Assembly: GCF_042926695.1 (NCBI RefSeq)
Contig: NZ_CP170642.1
Coordinates: 1,364,001-1,428,000 of the forward strand
Reading direction: 5' to 3'
DNA: 64,000 nucleotides
From: Lonepinella koalarum
GTDB taxonomy: Bacteria > Pseudomonadota > Gammaproteobacteria > Enterobacterales > Pasteurellaceae
The position numbers and the translations under genes are program-made. The stretch's first letter is position 1. The number at the start of each line of letters is the position of its first letter. This document shows, piece by piece, positions 51,235-60,388 of the stretch. Under the pieces are notes generated by a model. It was given only the letters and a program-made list of their open reading frames with translations, was not told the DNA's origin and made no database searches.

Positions 51235-52563
51235 CTACAAATTTTCCCAGAAAGAGACGAAAACATGATTAGATAACCAATAGCCTAAAGGTAAATTAAT
51301 AGCGACACCAAAACTAAAGGCTAACACAGGTTTTATCCCAACGGCGGCTAGATCACGAAAACGCGTGGTTAAACCAATACTCAAGAATGTCAAAGTAAAG
51401 AACCAACCCCGTAAATTTTTTAGGGTAGATAATACTTCTTTACTATAACCCGTAGATTGTACATCAGGTAAAATCGTAATAAATATCGTGGTTAATATGG
51501 ACGCTACAAAAAACCCTATGATAAATTTTGGGAAACGACGCCAAATTTCTGCGCGATCAACACGCTCACTTTCAGATGATGATTTACGTTCCCACACAGT
51601 GACCGATAAAATCGCTACTAAAAACGCCCATACTCCCACAAACATATCACGTCCAATCACTTTCATTAGCGTAAAAGCTTGTGTGGCAGATTCATGCCCG
51701 ATTGCTTCAGCAGCAGCAAAACCCGCGGCATCAGCAAATTCCGATGTACCAATCCATGCGCCGGCAACACCGGGTGGCAAACCAAGGACATTACATAGCA
51801 CGGGTAAAATAAAGATCATCGCCACCGCCCAAACAATCACTAGAGAAATTGATACGGAAACATGTTCTTGTTTAGCGCGACAAGCGCCACCAATGGCGAT
51901 TGCCCCTGAAACCCCACAAATTGAACCACCAGCCCCTAAACAAGCGGCAAAACGTCGATCTAATCCTAATCTTAGCGCCGCCCAATAAATACTACTGAAC
52001 GTAATAAAAGAAACGATTAAGGCTTGACCAATCGCCGCACCACCCGCTTTTAAAATAATAGTAAACGGCAGGGTTGCGCCCATTAAAATAATCCCTATTT
52101 TTACATAATATTCAGTACGTAAGGCTTCCTGCAAGCGGGGTGGCAAGGTTAAAAAATTACCAATAAGTAAGCCAATAAATAATGCCACCAAAGGACTTTC
52201 CAATTGCCAAGATTTTAATATTTTATTGGCACTCATAATTAAAATAATCACTGCCAACACATATAATAAACTAAACCCTTTGAAAAAGATTCTCTGATTA
52301 TAGCCTAATTTTTTTGCACCGAATGTTAAAATACTGGCAAGTAACACATATAATAAAATAAACGCGGGAATTTTGGCGGGCAATTTCTCGCTTAACTGAG
52401 CAAAATCCCCCCAAGACGGCACAGAAACCGAAAAATAAGATAATACATTATTTAATCCAACTAAATACAAAATACTTGCTGTTAATAACAAGCCTAAACT
52501 AATAATAATCGCCCAACCATCCTCTTTTTTAAACCAACGTAAGGCACTTTGGTTATTCCCCAT
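51235..52563 (-). CDS. YeiH/UPF0324-family membrane protein (putative sulfate exporter family)
   Basis: This 442-residue inner-membrane protein has about 11 hydrophobic helices. The family core LVALFIGLLIGNFLTLPPRLQ near 124-144 (in parts), KIGIILMGATLPF, GAGGSICGVSGAIAIGGA near 211-228 and GTSEFADAAGFAAAEAIG near 272-289 are those of the Cons_hypoth698/PSE family. Its position behind cysIGJ supports a role in sulfur handling, but no transport substrate has been shown for this group. A hairpin separates it from cysJ; a small ORF follows. Confidence 0.85.
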   Translation of the reverse strand: MGNNQSALRWFKKEDGWAIIISLGLLLTASILYLVGLNNVLSYFSVSVPSWGDFAQLSEKLPAKIPAFILLYVLLASILTFGAKKLGYNQRIFFKGFSLLYVLAVIILIMSANKILKSWQLESPLVALFIGLLIGNFLTLPPRLQEALRTEYYVKIGIILMGATLPFTIILKAGGAAIGQALIVSFITFSSIYWAALRLGLDRRFAACLGAGGSICGVSGAIAIGGACRAKQEHVSVSISLVIVWAVAMIFILPVLCNVLGLPPGVAGAWIGTSEFADAAGFAAAEAIGHESATQAFTLMKVIGRDMFVGVWAFLVAILSVTVWERKSSSESERVDRAEIWRRFPKFIIGFFVASILTTIFITILPDVQSTGYSKEVLSTLKNLRGWFFTLTFLSIGLTTRFRDLAAVGIKPVLAFSFGVAINLPLGYWLSNHVFVSFWENL

Positions 52564-52598
52564 TATTTTACTCCTATCATTCTTATTTAAGGTTAATT

Positions 52599-52639
52599 AT
52601 TGACATTCCCCGCCCTAACAAGGACGGGGAATGGTCAAT
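52599..52639 (-). terminator. strong GC hairpin after cysJ
   Basis: ATTGAC(A)TTCCCCG(C)CCT pairs with AGG(A)CGGGGAA(TG)GTCAAT across a 4-nt loop, right at the cysJ stop. On the minus strand only AATAATTAA follows, so termination would be partial. The shape also recalls structured IS200/IS605-type ends; no transposase is present. Confidence 0.5.
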
Positions 52640-54423
52640 TAGTACACATCGCGCTGATAACGCTTGTCTTGGCGTAGTTCATCTAAATATTCATCCGCCT
52701 CTTCCAGTGTGAATTTGCCTTGTTCGGCAATCACATCAAGTAAGGCTTTTTCTACATCTTTCGCCATTTTATTTGCATCACCGCACACATAAATATGTGC
52801 GCCGTCTTTGAGCCAAGCCCAAATATCGGTGGCATTTTCACGGATTTTATCTTGTACATAAATTTTCTCATCTTGATCTCTTGACCACGCAAAGCTGTAT
52901 TTATGTAAATAGCCGTCTTTGGCAAAGGTTTGCCATTCGGTTTGATATAAGAAATCTTCACTAAAATGCGGATTACCAAAAATAAGCCAATTTTTACCCG
53001 TGGCTTCATCTGCTGCACGTTGTTGCACAAAGGCACGGAATGGGGCAATACCGGTGCCTGCGCCAATCATAATAATCGGCGTGTCATGATTTTCAGGCAA
53101 ACGGAAATTATTATTATGCTCCACAAAAATTCGTACCTCGCCGTCTTCTTCAGCACGTTCTGCCAAATAATGGGAGGCACAACCTTGCCGTTCAGTATCG
53201 CCATCTTGATAACGCACCACACCTACCGTTAAATGCACTTCTTCACCGACTTCTGCTTGGCTAGATGCAATGGAATATAAGCGTGGAGTGAGTGGTCGCA
53301 ACAGCTCTACAAATTGCAAAGCGGTGAGTGTGGCTGGGTAATGCTTCACAATATGCACAATCGGGTGAGAACTTGCAAAAACTTGCGGATTTTGCACCGC
53401 AGTTTCAGGCAGCTCGGCAAATTCGCTATAACCTTTAACAAACTGCGGTGTGTTTTGAGTAATTTCTAAATCGTTGATTAGGGCTTCACGCAAGGTTGCA
53501 CCATTACTCACAATTTTTTCGTCTTTATCTAACTTCAACGCATCTAAAATTTCGTCTACTAAGGCTTCATCATTGCTTGCCCAAACACCCAAGGCATCGC
53601 CTGCTTGATAGTGCAAACCTGAACCGCTGATGTCAAATTCCACATGACGCACGTCTTTATCCGAACCACGCCCTGTGATTTTTTGGCGAGTGAGTAAAGT
53701 GGCTGGGAATGGGTTTTCTTTGGTATAGATAGACGAGCTAGACGCTGTAACCGCTGATGTTGTTGCGGTTGTCGTAACTGTGCCAGTGGCTTGATTTTGA
53801 GCAACTAAAACAGGGACGATTTTTTCAATCCACGCATCGGCACTTGCCTGATAGTCCAAATCGCAGTCGGTGCGTTCAAGTAAACGAGTACCGCCAAGTT
53901 CTGCTAATTTGCTGTCAAATGCCACGGCAGCACCGCAGAAATATTCATAGCTGGAATCACCTAAACCGAGTACCGCAAATTGCAATTTGTCCAGTTTCGG
54001 TGCTTTTTTGCCGTATAAGAATTTATGCAAACTCACCGCTTCTTCGGGCGGTTCGCCTTCGCCTTGGGTTGAAGTGAGCAAAATCACAATCTCTTCATCG
54101 GCAAGCTGTTTGGTTTTATAGTCGCCAATGTTGATGTGTTTGACTGGCAATCCTGCCACTTGTAAGCGTTCTACCAGCGTGTTTGCCACTTTGCGTGTAT
54201 TGCCTGTTTGTGAGCCTGATAAAACGGTGATGTTTTTCGGGGTAGCTTGTACAATTTGGGCGACTTGCGCATCGGTTGAAGCAACGGAAGTTGCACTTGC
54301 CACTGCATTCGGCGCAATGCCTGCTTGTTCGCTTTTTGCCCAGCAGTAGCCTGACAGCCACGCTTGTTGAATAGGGTTTAGGGTTTGGATTTGTTGTAAT
54401 AATTCGTTCGCAATAGGGTTCAT
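52639..54423 (-). CDS. cysJ: sulfite reductase (NADPH) flavoprotein alpha subunit
   Basis: CysJ passes electrons from NADPH through FAD and FMN to CysI. The 594-residue protein has the FMN-binding flavodoxin domain (LSGSQTGNTRKVANTL near 64-79, TSTQGEGEPPEEA near 112-124) and a T/A/S-rich linker near 205-230 (TGTVTTTATTSAVTAS). The FAD domain with RLYSIASS near 382-389 and the NADPH domain with GAGTGIAPFRAF near 446-457 follow; the C-terminal DVY is the family end. Length is normal. It is third in cysI-cysG-cysJ. Confidence 0.96.
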   Translation of the reverse strand: MNPIANELLQQIQTLNPIQQAWLSGYCWAKSEQAGIAPNAVASATSVASTDAQVAQIVQATPKNITVLSGSQTGNTRKVANTLVERLQVAGLPVKHINIGDYKTKQLADEEIVILLTSTQGEGEPPEEAVSLHKFLYGKKAPKLDKLQFAVLGLGDSSYEYFCGAAVAFDSKLAELGGTRLLERTDCDLDYQASADAWIEKIVPVLVAQNQATGTVTTTATTSAVTASSSSIYTKENPFPATLLTRQKITGRGSDKDVRHVEFDISGSGLHYQAGDALGVWASNDEALVDEILDALKLDKDEKIVSNGATLREALINDLEITQNTPQFVKGYSEFAELPETAVQNPQVFASSHPIVHIVKHYPATLTALQFVELLRPLTPRLYSIASSQAEVGEEVHLTVGVVRYQDGDTERQGCASHYLAERAEEDGEVRIFVEHNNNFRLPENHDTPIIMIGAGTGIAPFRAFVQQRAADEATGKNWLIFGNPHFSEDFLYQTEWQTFAKDGYLHKYSFAWSRDQDEKIYVQDKIRENATDIWAWLKDGAHIYVCGDANKMAKDVEKALLDVIAEQGKFTLEEADEYLDELRQDKRYQRDVY

Positions 54424-54444
54424 CTGTTTATACCTTGATTAAAT

Positions 54445-55932
54445 TTATGCTGCGATTGTTTGATATGCGGTGATTTTTTCGGACGTATTTGCAAATTCTG
54501 CCGTGCTGGCTTCTTGTAATTTCAACGCTGTCGCATCGCCGACAAACTGCTGAGCATCTTGCCCGAACCAGGCTAATTTGCTCTGTAGTGCCACGGTTTC
54601 ACCGACTACAATTAAAGCAGGGGAAGCCGCATTTTCAGCCAGTTTTGGCAAGTCTTTTAATTCACCTGAATAGATTTTTTGCGTAGGCAATGAACCGTGG
54701 CTAATTACCGCCACTGGCGTATTTGGCTTTCTACCGTGGGCCTGTAACTGTTCAGCCAATTCAGCCGCTTTAATCGTCCCCATATACACCGCAAGGGTTT
54801 GATTGCCTTGTGCTAGGGTGTTCCAAGTCAGATTTTTGCCGTCTGGTTTAGTATGCCCTGTAATAAACATTGCAGTTTGCGCGTGATCACGGTGCGTAAG
54901 TGGAATGCCAGCGTAAGCAGTTGCACCAAGCGCCGCAGTAATGCCAGGTACAACTTCAAAAGCAATGCCTGCATCTTTGAGCACTTCTAACTCTTCGCCA
55001 CCACGCCCAAAGACAAAGGGATCGCCGCCTTTTAAACGCACCACTCGTTTGCCTTGTTTGGCGTATTTCACCAGTAAACGATTCGTCTCTTCTTGTTGCA
55101 CGCTGTGATTGCCAGCACGTTTACCCACCGAAATTCTATCCGCATCACGGCGAACGAGATCTAATACTTGCTCGGAAACTAAAGCATCGTAAAGCACCAC
55201 ATCGGCTTGTTGAATACGTTGTAAACCTTTCAATGTGAGCAATCCAGCATCGCCCGGCCCTGCACCGACTAAAGACACTTCGCCCACTCGTGGCAAATCA
55301 TCTTGGTTTAAGGTTTCGTTCACAAAATCTTCCGCTTGTTGAATACGTTCATTATCAGTTAAACGTTGAAAATCCGCTGATTGAAACAGCTTTTCCCAAA
55401 AACGGCGACGTTGCGTGATATGCAGAAAACGGCTTTTCACTGCCCCACGAAAACGTTGCGCAATGGCTGCCATTACGCCGATATTTTTCGGCAACAAGGC
55501 TTCCAGTTTTTCACGCAACAAGCGAATTAACACAGGCGCTGCACCGCCACTGGAAATAGCGATTTGCACAGGGTTGCGGTCAATAATCGATGGAAAAATA
55601 AAATTGCAATGCTCTTGTTCATCAACCACATTGACTAAACGGCATTTGCTTTCCGCTGCTTGGAAAATGCGTTTGTTTAACGCCGTATCATCGGTTGCGG
55701 CAATCACTAAATAAACATTATCTAACTGATTTTCTTGAAACTCCTGAGCAATCAGCGTGATTTTTGCAGAATCTTGCAAAATTTTGACCGCACTATGTAA
55801 CTCTTTGGCGACCACTAACACTTTCGCATTCGCACGCAACAACAACTCAATTTTACGCAATGCCACATCGCCACCGCCGACTACCAGCACAGGGCGATTT
55901 TTCAACTCGGCAAAAAATGGAAAATAATTCAT
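54445..55932 (-). CDS. cysG: siroheme synthase (multifunctional CysG)
   Basis: CysG makes siroheme, the cofactor of CysI, from uroporphyrinogen III by methylation, oxidation and iron insertion. The 495-residue protein has the N-terminal dehydrogenase/ferrochelatase domain (VLVVGGGDVALRKIELLL near 15-32, ISSGGAAPVLIRLLREKLE near 125-143). The SAM-dependent methyltransferase domain has VSLVGAGPGDAGLLTLKG near 219-236 and VRLKGGDPFVFGRGGEE near 297-313. A C-terminal tail of about 35 residues extends beyond the E. coli enzyme. It lies between cysI and cysJ, each about 20 bp away. Confidence 0.96.
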   Translation of the reverse strand: MNYFPFFAELKNRPVLVVGGGDVALRKIELLLRANAKVLVVAKELHSAVKILQDSAKITLIAQEFQENQLDNVYLVIAATDDTALNKRIFQAAESKCRLVNVVDEQEHCNFIFPSIIDRNPVQIAISSGGAAPVLIRLLREKLEALLPKNIGVMAAIAQRFRGAVKSRFLHITQRRRFWEKLFQSADFQRLTDNERIQQAEDFVNETLNQDDLPRVGEVSLVGAGPGDAGLLTLKGLQRIQQADVVLYDALVSEQVLDLVRRDADRISVGKRAGNHSVQQEETNRLLVKYAKQGKRVVRLKGGDPFVFGRGGEELEVLKDAGIAFEVVPGITAALGATAYAGIPLTHRDHAQTAMFITGHTKPDGKNLTWNTLAQGNQTLAVYMGTIKAAELAEQLQAHGRKPNTPVAVISHGSLPTQKIYSGELKDLPKLAENAASPALIVVGETVALQSKLAWFGQDAQQFVGDATALKLQEASTAEFANTSEKITAYQTIAA

Positions 55933-55953
55933 ATTTAAACTAATCCCCTACTC

Positions 55954-57726
55954 TCACGCCGCTTTGATTTCAATTTTGGAAGCATCCCAAAAATCCACTG
56001 CCGCATTGACCACAGGTTTCACAATGCCTGTGCGAATAGCAAAATCGCCAAAGCCTTCGTCTGCGTTACGTCCTGCCACCCAGTCGCCGAGCCAGCCGTC
56101 AATAATGCTTAAAATTTCATCTTCGGTAATATTTTCTTTAAACATACGCGGAATGCGTGTGCCTTGGCGATTACCGCCCACATGCAAGTTATAACGTCCA
56201 GGTGCTTTACCCACTAGCGACACTTCGCCTAACATCGCACGTCCACAACCGTTCGGACAACCTGTAATACGCAAAACAATATGTTCATCGCTTAAACCGT
56301 GCTTCACAAATAAGGCATCGATTTTATCGGTAAAAGACGGTAAGAAACGCTCGGCTTCCGCCATTGCCAGCGGACAGGTCGGCAAAGACACGCACGCCAT
56401 ACTGTTTTCACGTTGTTTGGTTACGCTATCATCAATCAATTTATGCTCACGGGCGATTTTCTCGATTTTCGCCTTATCACGGCTGGATACATTTGCCACA
56501 ATTAAATTCTGATTAGCGGTTAAGCGAAAATCGCCTTTATGCACTTTGGCAATCTCACGCATTCCTGTTTTGAGCGGACGATCAGGGTAGTCAAGCAAAC
56601 GCCCATTTTCGATAAATAAGGTCAAATGCCATTTTTTATTTTCGCCTTGCACCCAGCCGATACGATCGCCACGAGACGTAAACTCATACGGGCGAATCTC
56701 GCCAAATTTTGCGTCCATACGGCTTTCTACTTCGGCAATAAATTTGTCTAAGCCGTGATTGACAATGGTATAGCGAGTTTTGGCATTTTTACGGTCGGCA
56801 CGGTTGCCCCAGTCCCGTTGCACCGAGACCACCGCCGCCGCACAATCCAGCACTTTATCTAAGCCGATAAACCCAAAAGGCAGAGCGGTATTTGGGAAGG
56901 TTTTAGTATTGCCGTGTTCCATTGACAGACCACCACCGACTAACACGTTAAAGCCGATTAATTTGCCGTTTTCGCCGATAGCGATAAAGTTCAAATCGTT
57001 GGCGTGTAAATCTACATCGTTATGCGGCGGAATCACCACCGTGGTTTTAAATTTGCGTGGAAGATAGTTTTTACCCAGCACTGGCTCGGTTTTATCGCCA
57101 CTTTTTACGCTGTCTTTTAATGGTGCTTTTGGCGTGGTTTCGGTACTCGCCACTTTCTCGCCGTCTAACCAAATATCCGCATAAGCGGTGGTTTTTGGCA
57201 ATAAATGCTCACTGATTTTCTTCGCCCATTCATAGGCTTCGGCGTGTAGCGCACTTTCTACAGGATTAGACGTGCAGAGCACATTACGGTTTACATCGCC
57301 TGCGGTGGCAATCGAGTCTAGCCCAAGATTATGCAACCACTGGTGCATCGGCTTGATATTGCTTTTTAACACACCGTGAAATTGGAATGTTTGACGATTG
57401 GTTAAGCGAATCGAGCCGTAATTGGTGTGTTCGGTGGCGAATTGATCGATCCCCAGCCATTGCTTAGGCTGAATAATTCCGCCCGGCAAGCGACAACGCA
57501 ACATCACATTTTTATTTGGCTCAAGTTTTTGCTCTAAACGCTCAGCACGAATATCACGGTCATCTTGCTCATACATACCGTGAAAGCGGATTAACTGGAA
57601 GTTATCGCCCTTAAAACCGCCGGTAATCTGCTCGCCAAGGTCGTCTTTAATCGTGCCGTGTAAATAGTCGCTATTGCCTTTTAGGCGTTCATTGTCGGAA
57701 AGTTTTGGTTTTTGTTCGTTGCTCAT
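55954..57726 (-). CDS. cysI: sulfite reductase (NADPH) hemoprotein beta subunit
   Basis: CysI reduces sulfite to sulfide at a coupled siroheme-[4Fe-4S] centre. The 590-residue protein has NERLKGNSDYLHGTI near the start, RLTNRQTFQFHGVLK near 101-115 and RNVLCTSNP near 145-153. The cluster motifs CVSLPTCPLA near 443-452 and ITGCPNGCGRAMLGE near 485-499 supply four cysteines. An insertion with KAPLKDSVKSGDK occurs near residues 199-212. It is the first gene of the cys unit; the promoter is probably in the 260 bp shared with the divergent higBA-like genes. Confidence 0.96.
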   Translation of the reverse strand: MSNEQKPKLSDNERLKGNSDYLHGTIKDDLGEQITGGFKGDNFQLIRFHGMYEQDDRDIRAERLEQKLEPNKNVMLRCRLPGGIIQPKQWLGIDQFATEHTNYGSIRLTNRQTFQFHGVLKSNIKPMHQWLHNLGLDSIATAGDVNRNVLCTSNPVESALHAEAYEWAKKISEHLLPKTTAYADIWLDGEKVASTETTPKAPLKDSVKSGDKTEPVLGKNYLPRKFKTTVVIPPHNDVDLHANDLNFIAIGENGKLIGFNVLVGGGLSMEHGNTKTFPNTALPFGFIGLDKVLDCAAAVVSVQRDWGNRADRKNAKTRYTIVNHGLDKFIAEVESRMDAKFGEIRPYEFTSRGDRIGWVQGENKKWHLTLFIENGRLLDYPDRPLKTGMREIAKVHKGDFRLTANQNLIVANVSSRDKAKIEKIAREHKLIDDSVTKQRENSMACVSLPTCPLAMAEAERFLPSFTDKIDALFVKHGLSDEHIVLRITGCPNGCGRAMLGEVSLVGKAPGRYNLHVGGNRQGTRIPRMFKENITEDEILSIIDGWLGDWVAGRNADEGFGDFAIRTGIVKPVVNAAVDFWDASKIEIKAA

Positions 57727-57987
57727 AGATAGCCCCCACTAGATCAAATTAGCTTAATAAAAATAAATTCGACTAATCATATAAGAAAAGTGATAGACAA
57801 AAGAAATAACCTTTTGCTGTTAATTATATAAAAAAGTTATAAAAACCACATTAATGCTAATGAGAAACAATTCAACCACCAATTTTGTGATCATCATTCC
57901 AAAATTTGCAAGCGATTGTAGGCAAAATGATACGGTTCTTTTATCGTAAAAATCCTATTGCACTCACAGGAAAGATCACTGATAATT

Positions 57988-58380
57988 ATGCGACTATTTA
58001 AAACCAAATCCTTTGCTGCTTTTGCGGATAAAAACAGAATTGATGATAGTGTATTGATTGATGCGGTTATGCGGGCAGAAAAAGGCTTGATTGATGCCAA
58101 TCTGGGTAGCAATGTGATTAAACAGCGCATTGCAAAACAAGGACAAGGACGATCTTCAGGCTATCGCTCGTTGATATTCTACAAAATTCGCGGAAATTGC
58201 TTTTTTGTGTCTATTTTTGAGAAAAATGACCTTGAGAATATCTCCCAAAAAACTTTAGACAACTTAAAAAAAATGGCTAAAATGTACAAGGAAGATCATG
58301 AGATTGTAGAACAACATATCAAACAGAAAACTTTGATTGAGATTTTTACCAATAAAGGAAAGAACGATGAAATACAATAA
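57988..58380 (+). CDS. HigB/RelE-type toxin
   Basis: This 130-residue basic protein resembles the RelE-like toxin group PF06296: LFKTKSFAAFADKNRIDDSVLIDAV near the start (in parts), GLIDANLGSNVIKQRIAKQGQGRSSGYRSLIFYK near 38-70 and CFFVSIFEKNDLENIS near 75-90. The conserved K/R residues in IAKQG(R)G..SGGYR-type loops are the likely RNA-contacting positions. The toxin-first gene order is typical of higBA. The ATG with AGGAAAG upstream is used instead of an earlier TTG. It overlaps the antitoxin gene by 14 bp. Confidence 0.85.
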   Translation: MRLFKTKSFAAFADKNRIDDSVLIDAVMRAEKGLIDANLGSNVIKQRIAKQGQGRSSGYRSLIFYKIRGNCFFVSIFEKNDLENISQKTLDNLKKMAKMYKEDHEIVEQHIKQKTLIEIFTNKGKNDEIQ

Positions 58381-58684
58381 CATAATAGATCAACAAATCC
58401 ACCAACATATCGTGGATCTCTATGAACATGGCTTGGTTGATGAAAAAATGATGAAAGAATTTGATGAACGTTGTCTTGTACCAGAACAACCTCAAACACT
58501 CACGAGCAATGAGATCACGAAGATCCGAGAAAAAGAAGGCATTTCTCAAACCGCATTCGCTCATCGTTTAAATGTCAGCAAAAATATTGTTGCGGCTTGG
58601 GAACGGGGAACCAGAACGCCGAAAGGGGCTGCTTTAAAACTATTAACCTTGGTTCAACAAAAAGGCATTGACGCCATTGCTTAA
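58367..58684 (+). CDS. HigA-type antitoxin with XRE helix-turn-helix
   Basis: This 105-residue protein has an N-terminal arm and a C-terminal XRE domain: EITKIREKEGISQTAFAHRL near 51-70, then NVSKNIVAAWERGTRTPKG. The DNA-binding helix-turn-helix following the toxin-binding part is the HigA2-like order. The ATG is preceded by AAAGGAAAG and lies within the toxin gene, ensuring coupled synthesis. A terminator follows. Confidence 0.88.
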   Translation: MKYNNIIDQQIHQHIVDLYEHGLVDEKMMKEFDERCLVPEQPQTLTSNEITKIREKEGISQTAFAHRLNVSKNIVAAWERGTRTPKGAALKLLTLVQQKGIDAIA

Positions 58685-58712
58685 TATTACCAAATTGAAA
58701 CACCATAAAAAC

Positions 58713-58747
58713 AAACTTTCTGCCATACTTCGGAAAGTTTATTTTTT
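58713..58747 (+). terminator. higBA-like terminator
   Basis: AAACTTTC and GAAAGTTT form a perfect 8-bp stem with a 12-nt loop, followed by AT7. It lies about 30 nt after the antitoxin stop and before the lipoprotein gene. Confidence 0.8.
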
Positions 58748-58773
58748 TACACCCTATAAAGGAAGATAATTTC

Positions 58774-60138
58774 ATGAAATCACTGCATAAATTGGCTCTG
58801 ATTAGCACGACTTTATTTTTAACTGCTTGTAATGCAGTACAATATCAACCCCTTGCCACCATTGATCGAGTGGATACATCAAAGGGTTATCGCTTGCAAA
58901 AGACCATGCAAGATAAATTTAATGACTCGACCATCATCGCCATTATGTTTTCCGGCGGTGGGACAAGGGCGGCGGCTTTTGGTTATGGCGTATTAGAAGA
59001 ATTAAATCGTCATCCGATTAATTTAGATGGCAAATCCACCAATTTAATTGACAATGTTGACATGGTATATGGCGTTTCGGGCGGATCCGTGTTGGCGATT
59101 TATTATTCTTTATATGGCAAAGAGACCATTCCGACTTTTGAGAAAAGGTTCTTAAAACAAAATTTCCAAAAATTAATGATCAACCAAACCCTTTCTTTTG
59201 CCAATATGCCGAGATTGTTTTCTCCACAATTTGGGCGAGGTGATTTGTTGCAAGAACAATTTGAAAACACGCTATTTGGTAACAAAACCTTTGGCGATTT
59301 AGCCACCCAACGTAAAGGACCTTTTGCGGTGATCAGCGCCACCGATATGTCCATTGGTCGCCGACTTGATTTTACTCAAGAACAATTTGATACCATGTGT
59401 CTTGATCTCGCCAAATTACCCCTTGCACGTGCTGTCGCCTCCTCCAGTGCGGTGCCGTTAGTGTTTTCGCCACTTACCTTAAATAACAACGGGGGGAATT
59501 GTAATTATCAACTGGCTAAAGAATTACAAGCGACGTTAGATGCCGATCAAGGTAATCTTCAAGATGAATCTCGCCAGCAATATATTCGTCAACTCCAGCA
59601 ATATTCCAATAGTAAAGAACGTCCTTATATCCATTTATTAGATGGCGGGCTCACTGATAATCTCGGGATAAAAAGCTTGCTAGAAACCCAAGAAGTGTCG
59701 CCAGAAAATGCGATTCGCGAGCGGTTAAAAAGTAGCAATATCAAACGAATTATTATCATTAGTGTCAATGCGCAAAATCAAATTAGCACCGAAATTGATA
59801 AAACTGCCGACGTGCCAAGTTTTTCCGATCAAGCTACTGCGGTTATTGATGTGCCGATTGATCAAACATCGCAAACCAGTTTAAACCGTTTCCGTGCCGT
59901 GGTGGATGCGCGTAATGAAGAATTAGGCAAAATAAAAGGTAATAAAGCGGGGATCTATTTTATTAGCTTGAATTTACGTGATTTGCCTGATAGCCAAGCG
60001 GAATTTCGTCAACGTATGCTGAACTTGCCAACCACTTTTTACTTGCCAAGTAATGATATTAATGATTTGAAAAAAGCTGCTAAAATTTTGTTAAATCAGT
60101 CTAAGGAATATCAGAGGTTATTAAAAGAAGCCAAATAA
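58774..60138 (+). CDS. patatin-like phospholipase lipoprotein
   Basis: This 454-residue lipoprotein has a signal peptide ending in LFLTAC, with the lipid cysteine at residue 19. A patatin-like lipid-hydrolase domain follows: the oxyanion loop FSGGGTRAAAFGYGVLEEL near 59-77, the nucleophile serine in VYGVSGGSVLAIYY near 97-110 and the catalytic aspartate in HLLDGGLTDNLG near 288-299. All dyad parts are present, so it is probably active on lipids at the envelope. The ribosome-binding site AAGGAAG is good. The higBA-like terminator upstream and a hairpin downstream make it monocistronic. The giant adhesin gene is next. Confidence 0.9.
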   Translation: MKSLHKLALISTTLFLTACNAVQYQPLATIDRVDTSKGYRLQKTMQDKFNDSTIIAIMFSGGGTRAAAFGYGVLEELNRHPINLDGKSTNLIDNVDMVYGVSGGSVLAIYYSLYGKETIPTFEKRFLKQNFQKLMINQTLSFANMPRLFSPQFGRGDLLQEQFENTLFGNKTFGDLATQRKGPFAVISATDMSIGRRLDFTQEQFDTMCLDLAKLPLARAVASSSAVPLVFSPLTLNNNGGNCNYQLAKELQATLDADQGNLQDESRQQYIRQLQQYSNSKERPYIHLLDGGLTDNLGIKSLLETQEVSPENAIRERLKSSNIKRIIIISVNAQNQISTEIDKTADVPSFSDQATAVIDVPIDQTSQTSLNRFRAVVDARNEELGKIKGNKAGIYFISLNLRDLPDSQAEFRQRMLNLPTTFYLPSNDINDLKKAAKILLNQSKEYQRLLKEAK

Positions 60139-60172
60139 TCAACATGTTATTATAAATACTCAGCCACCATAT

Positions 60173-60195
60173 ACTCGCACTCGCACGAGTTTTTT
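60173..60195 (+). terminator. terminator after the patatin-like gene
   Basis: ACTCG and CGAGT form a 5-bp stem with an 8-nt loop, followed by TTTTTTATT. The stem is short, but the T-run and position are right. Confidence 0.5.
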
Positions 60196-60234
60196 ATTGT
60201 GGATAGTCACGATTGATAAAACGAATATAATCGT

Positions 60235-60263
60235 TTGCATATTGAATGAGTTAATATTATAAT
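60235..60263 (+). promoter_or_regulatory. adhesin promoter abutting the octamer repeats
   Basis: TTGCAT and a perfect TATAAT are separated by exactly 17 bp. The last three bases of the -10 box are the first three of the repeat tract, so transcription should start inside the repeats and carry them in a 5' untranslated region of about 330 nt. Confidence 0.7.
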
Positions 60264-60388
60264 AGATCAATAGATCAATAGATCAATAGATCAATAGATC
60301 AATAGATCAATAGATCAATAGATCAATAGATCAATAGATCAATAGATCAATAGATCAATAGATCAATAGATCAATAGATCAATAGATC
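60261..60388. repeat. sixteen perfect tandem copies of AATAGATC
   Basis: The tract is exactly 128 bp, 16 x 8, with no interruption. All frames on both strands contain stops (TAG forward, TGA reverse), so it is non-coding. Each unit carries a GATC Dam site. It lies between the -10 box and the adhesin ATG, 215 bp from the latter. Such a tract changes length by slippage. Confidence 0.97.

Noticed and set aside
52599..52639. Insertion-sequence end (IS200/IS605-like hairpin)
   Set aside because: Only one hairpin is present, with no transposase, no partner end and no interrupted gene, so it is kept as a hairpin or partial terminator.
57894..58130. Minus-strand frame opposite the higB-like gene
   Set aside because: It is the antisense of a recognised toxin gene and has no family features.
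60261..60388. Possible coding repeat producing phase variation by frameshift
   Set aside because: The 8-bp unit gives TAG in every forward frame and TGA in every reverse frame, so no protein can be read through it.
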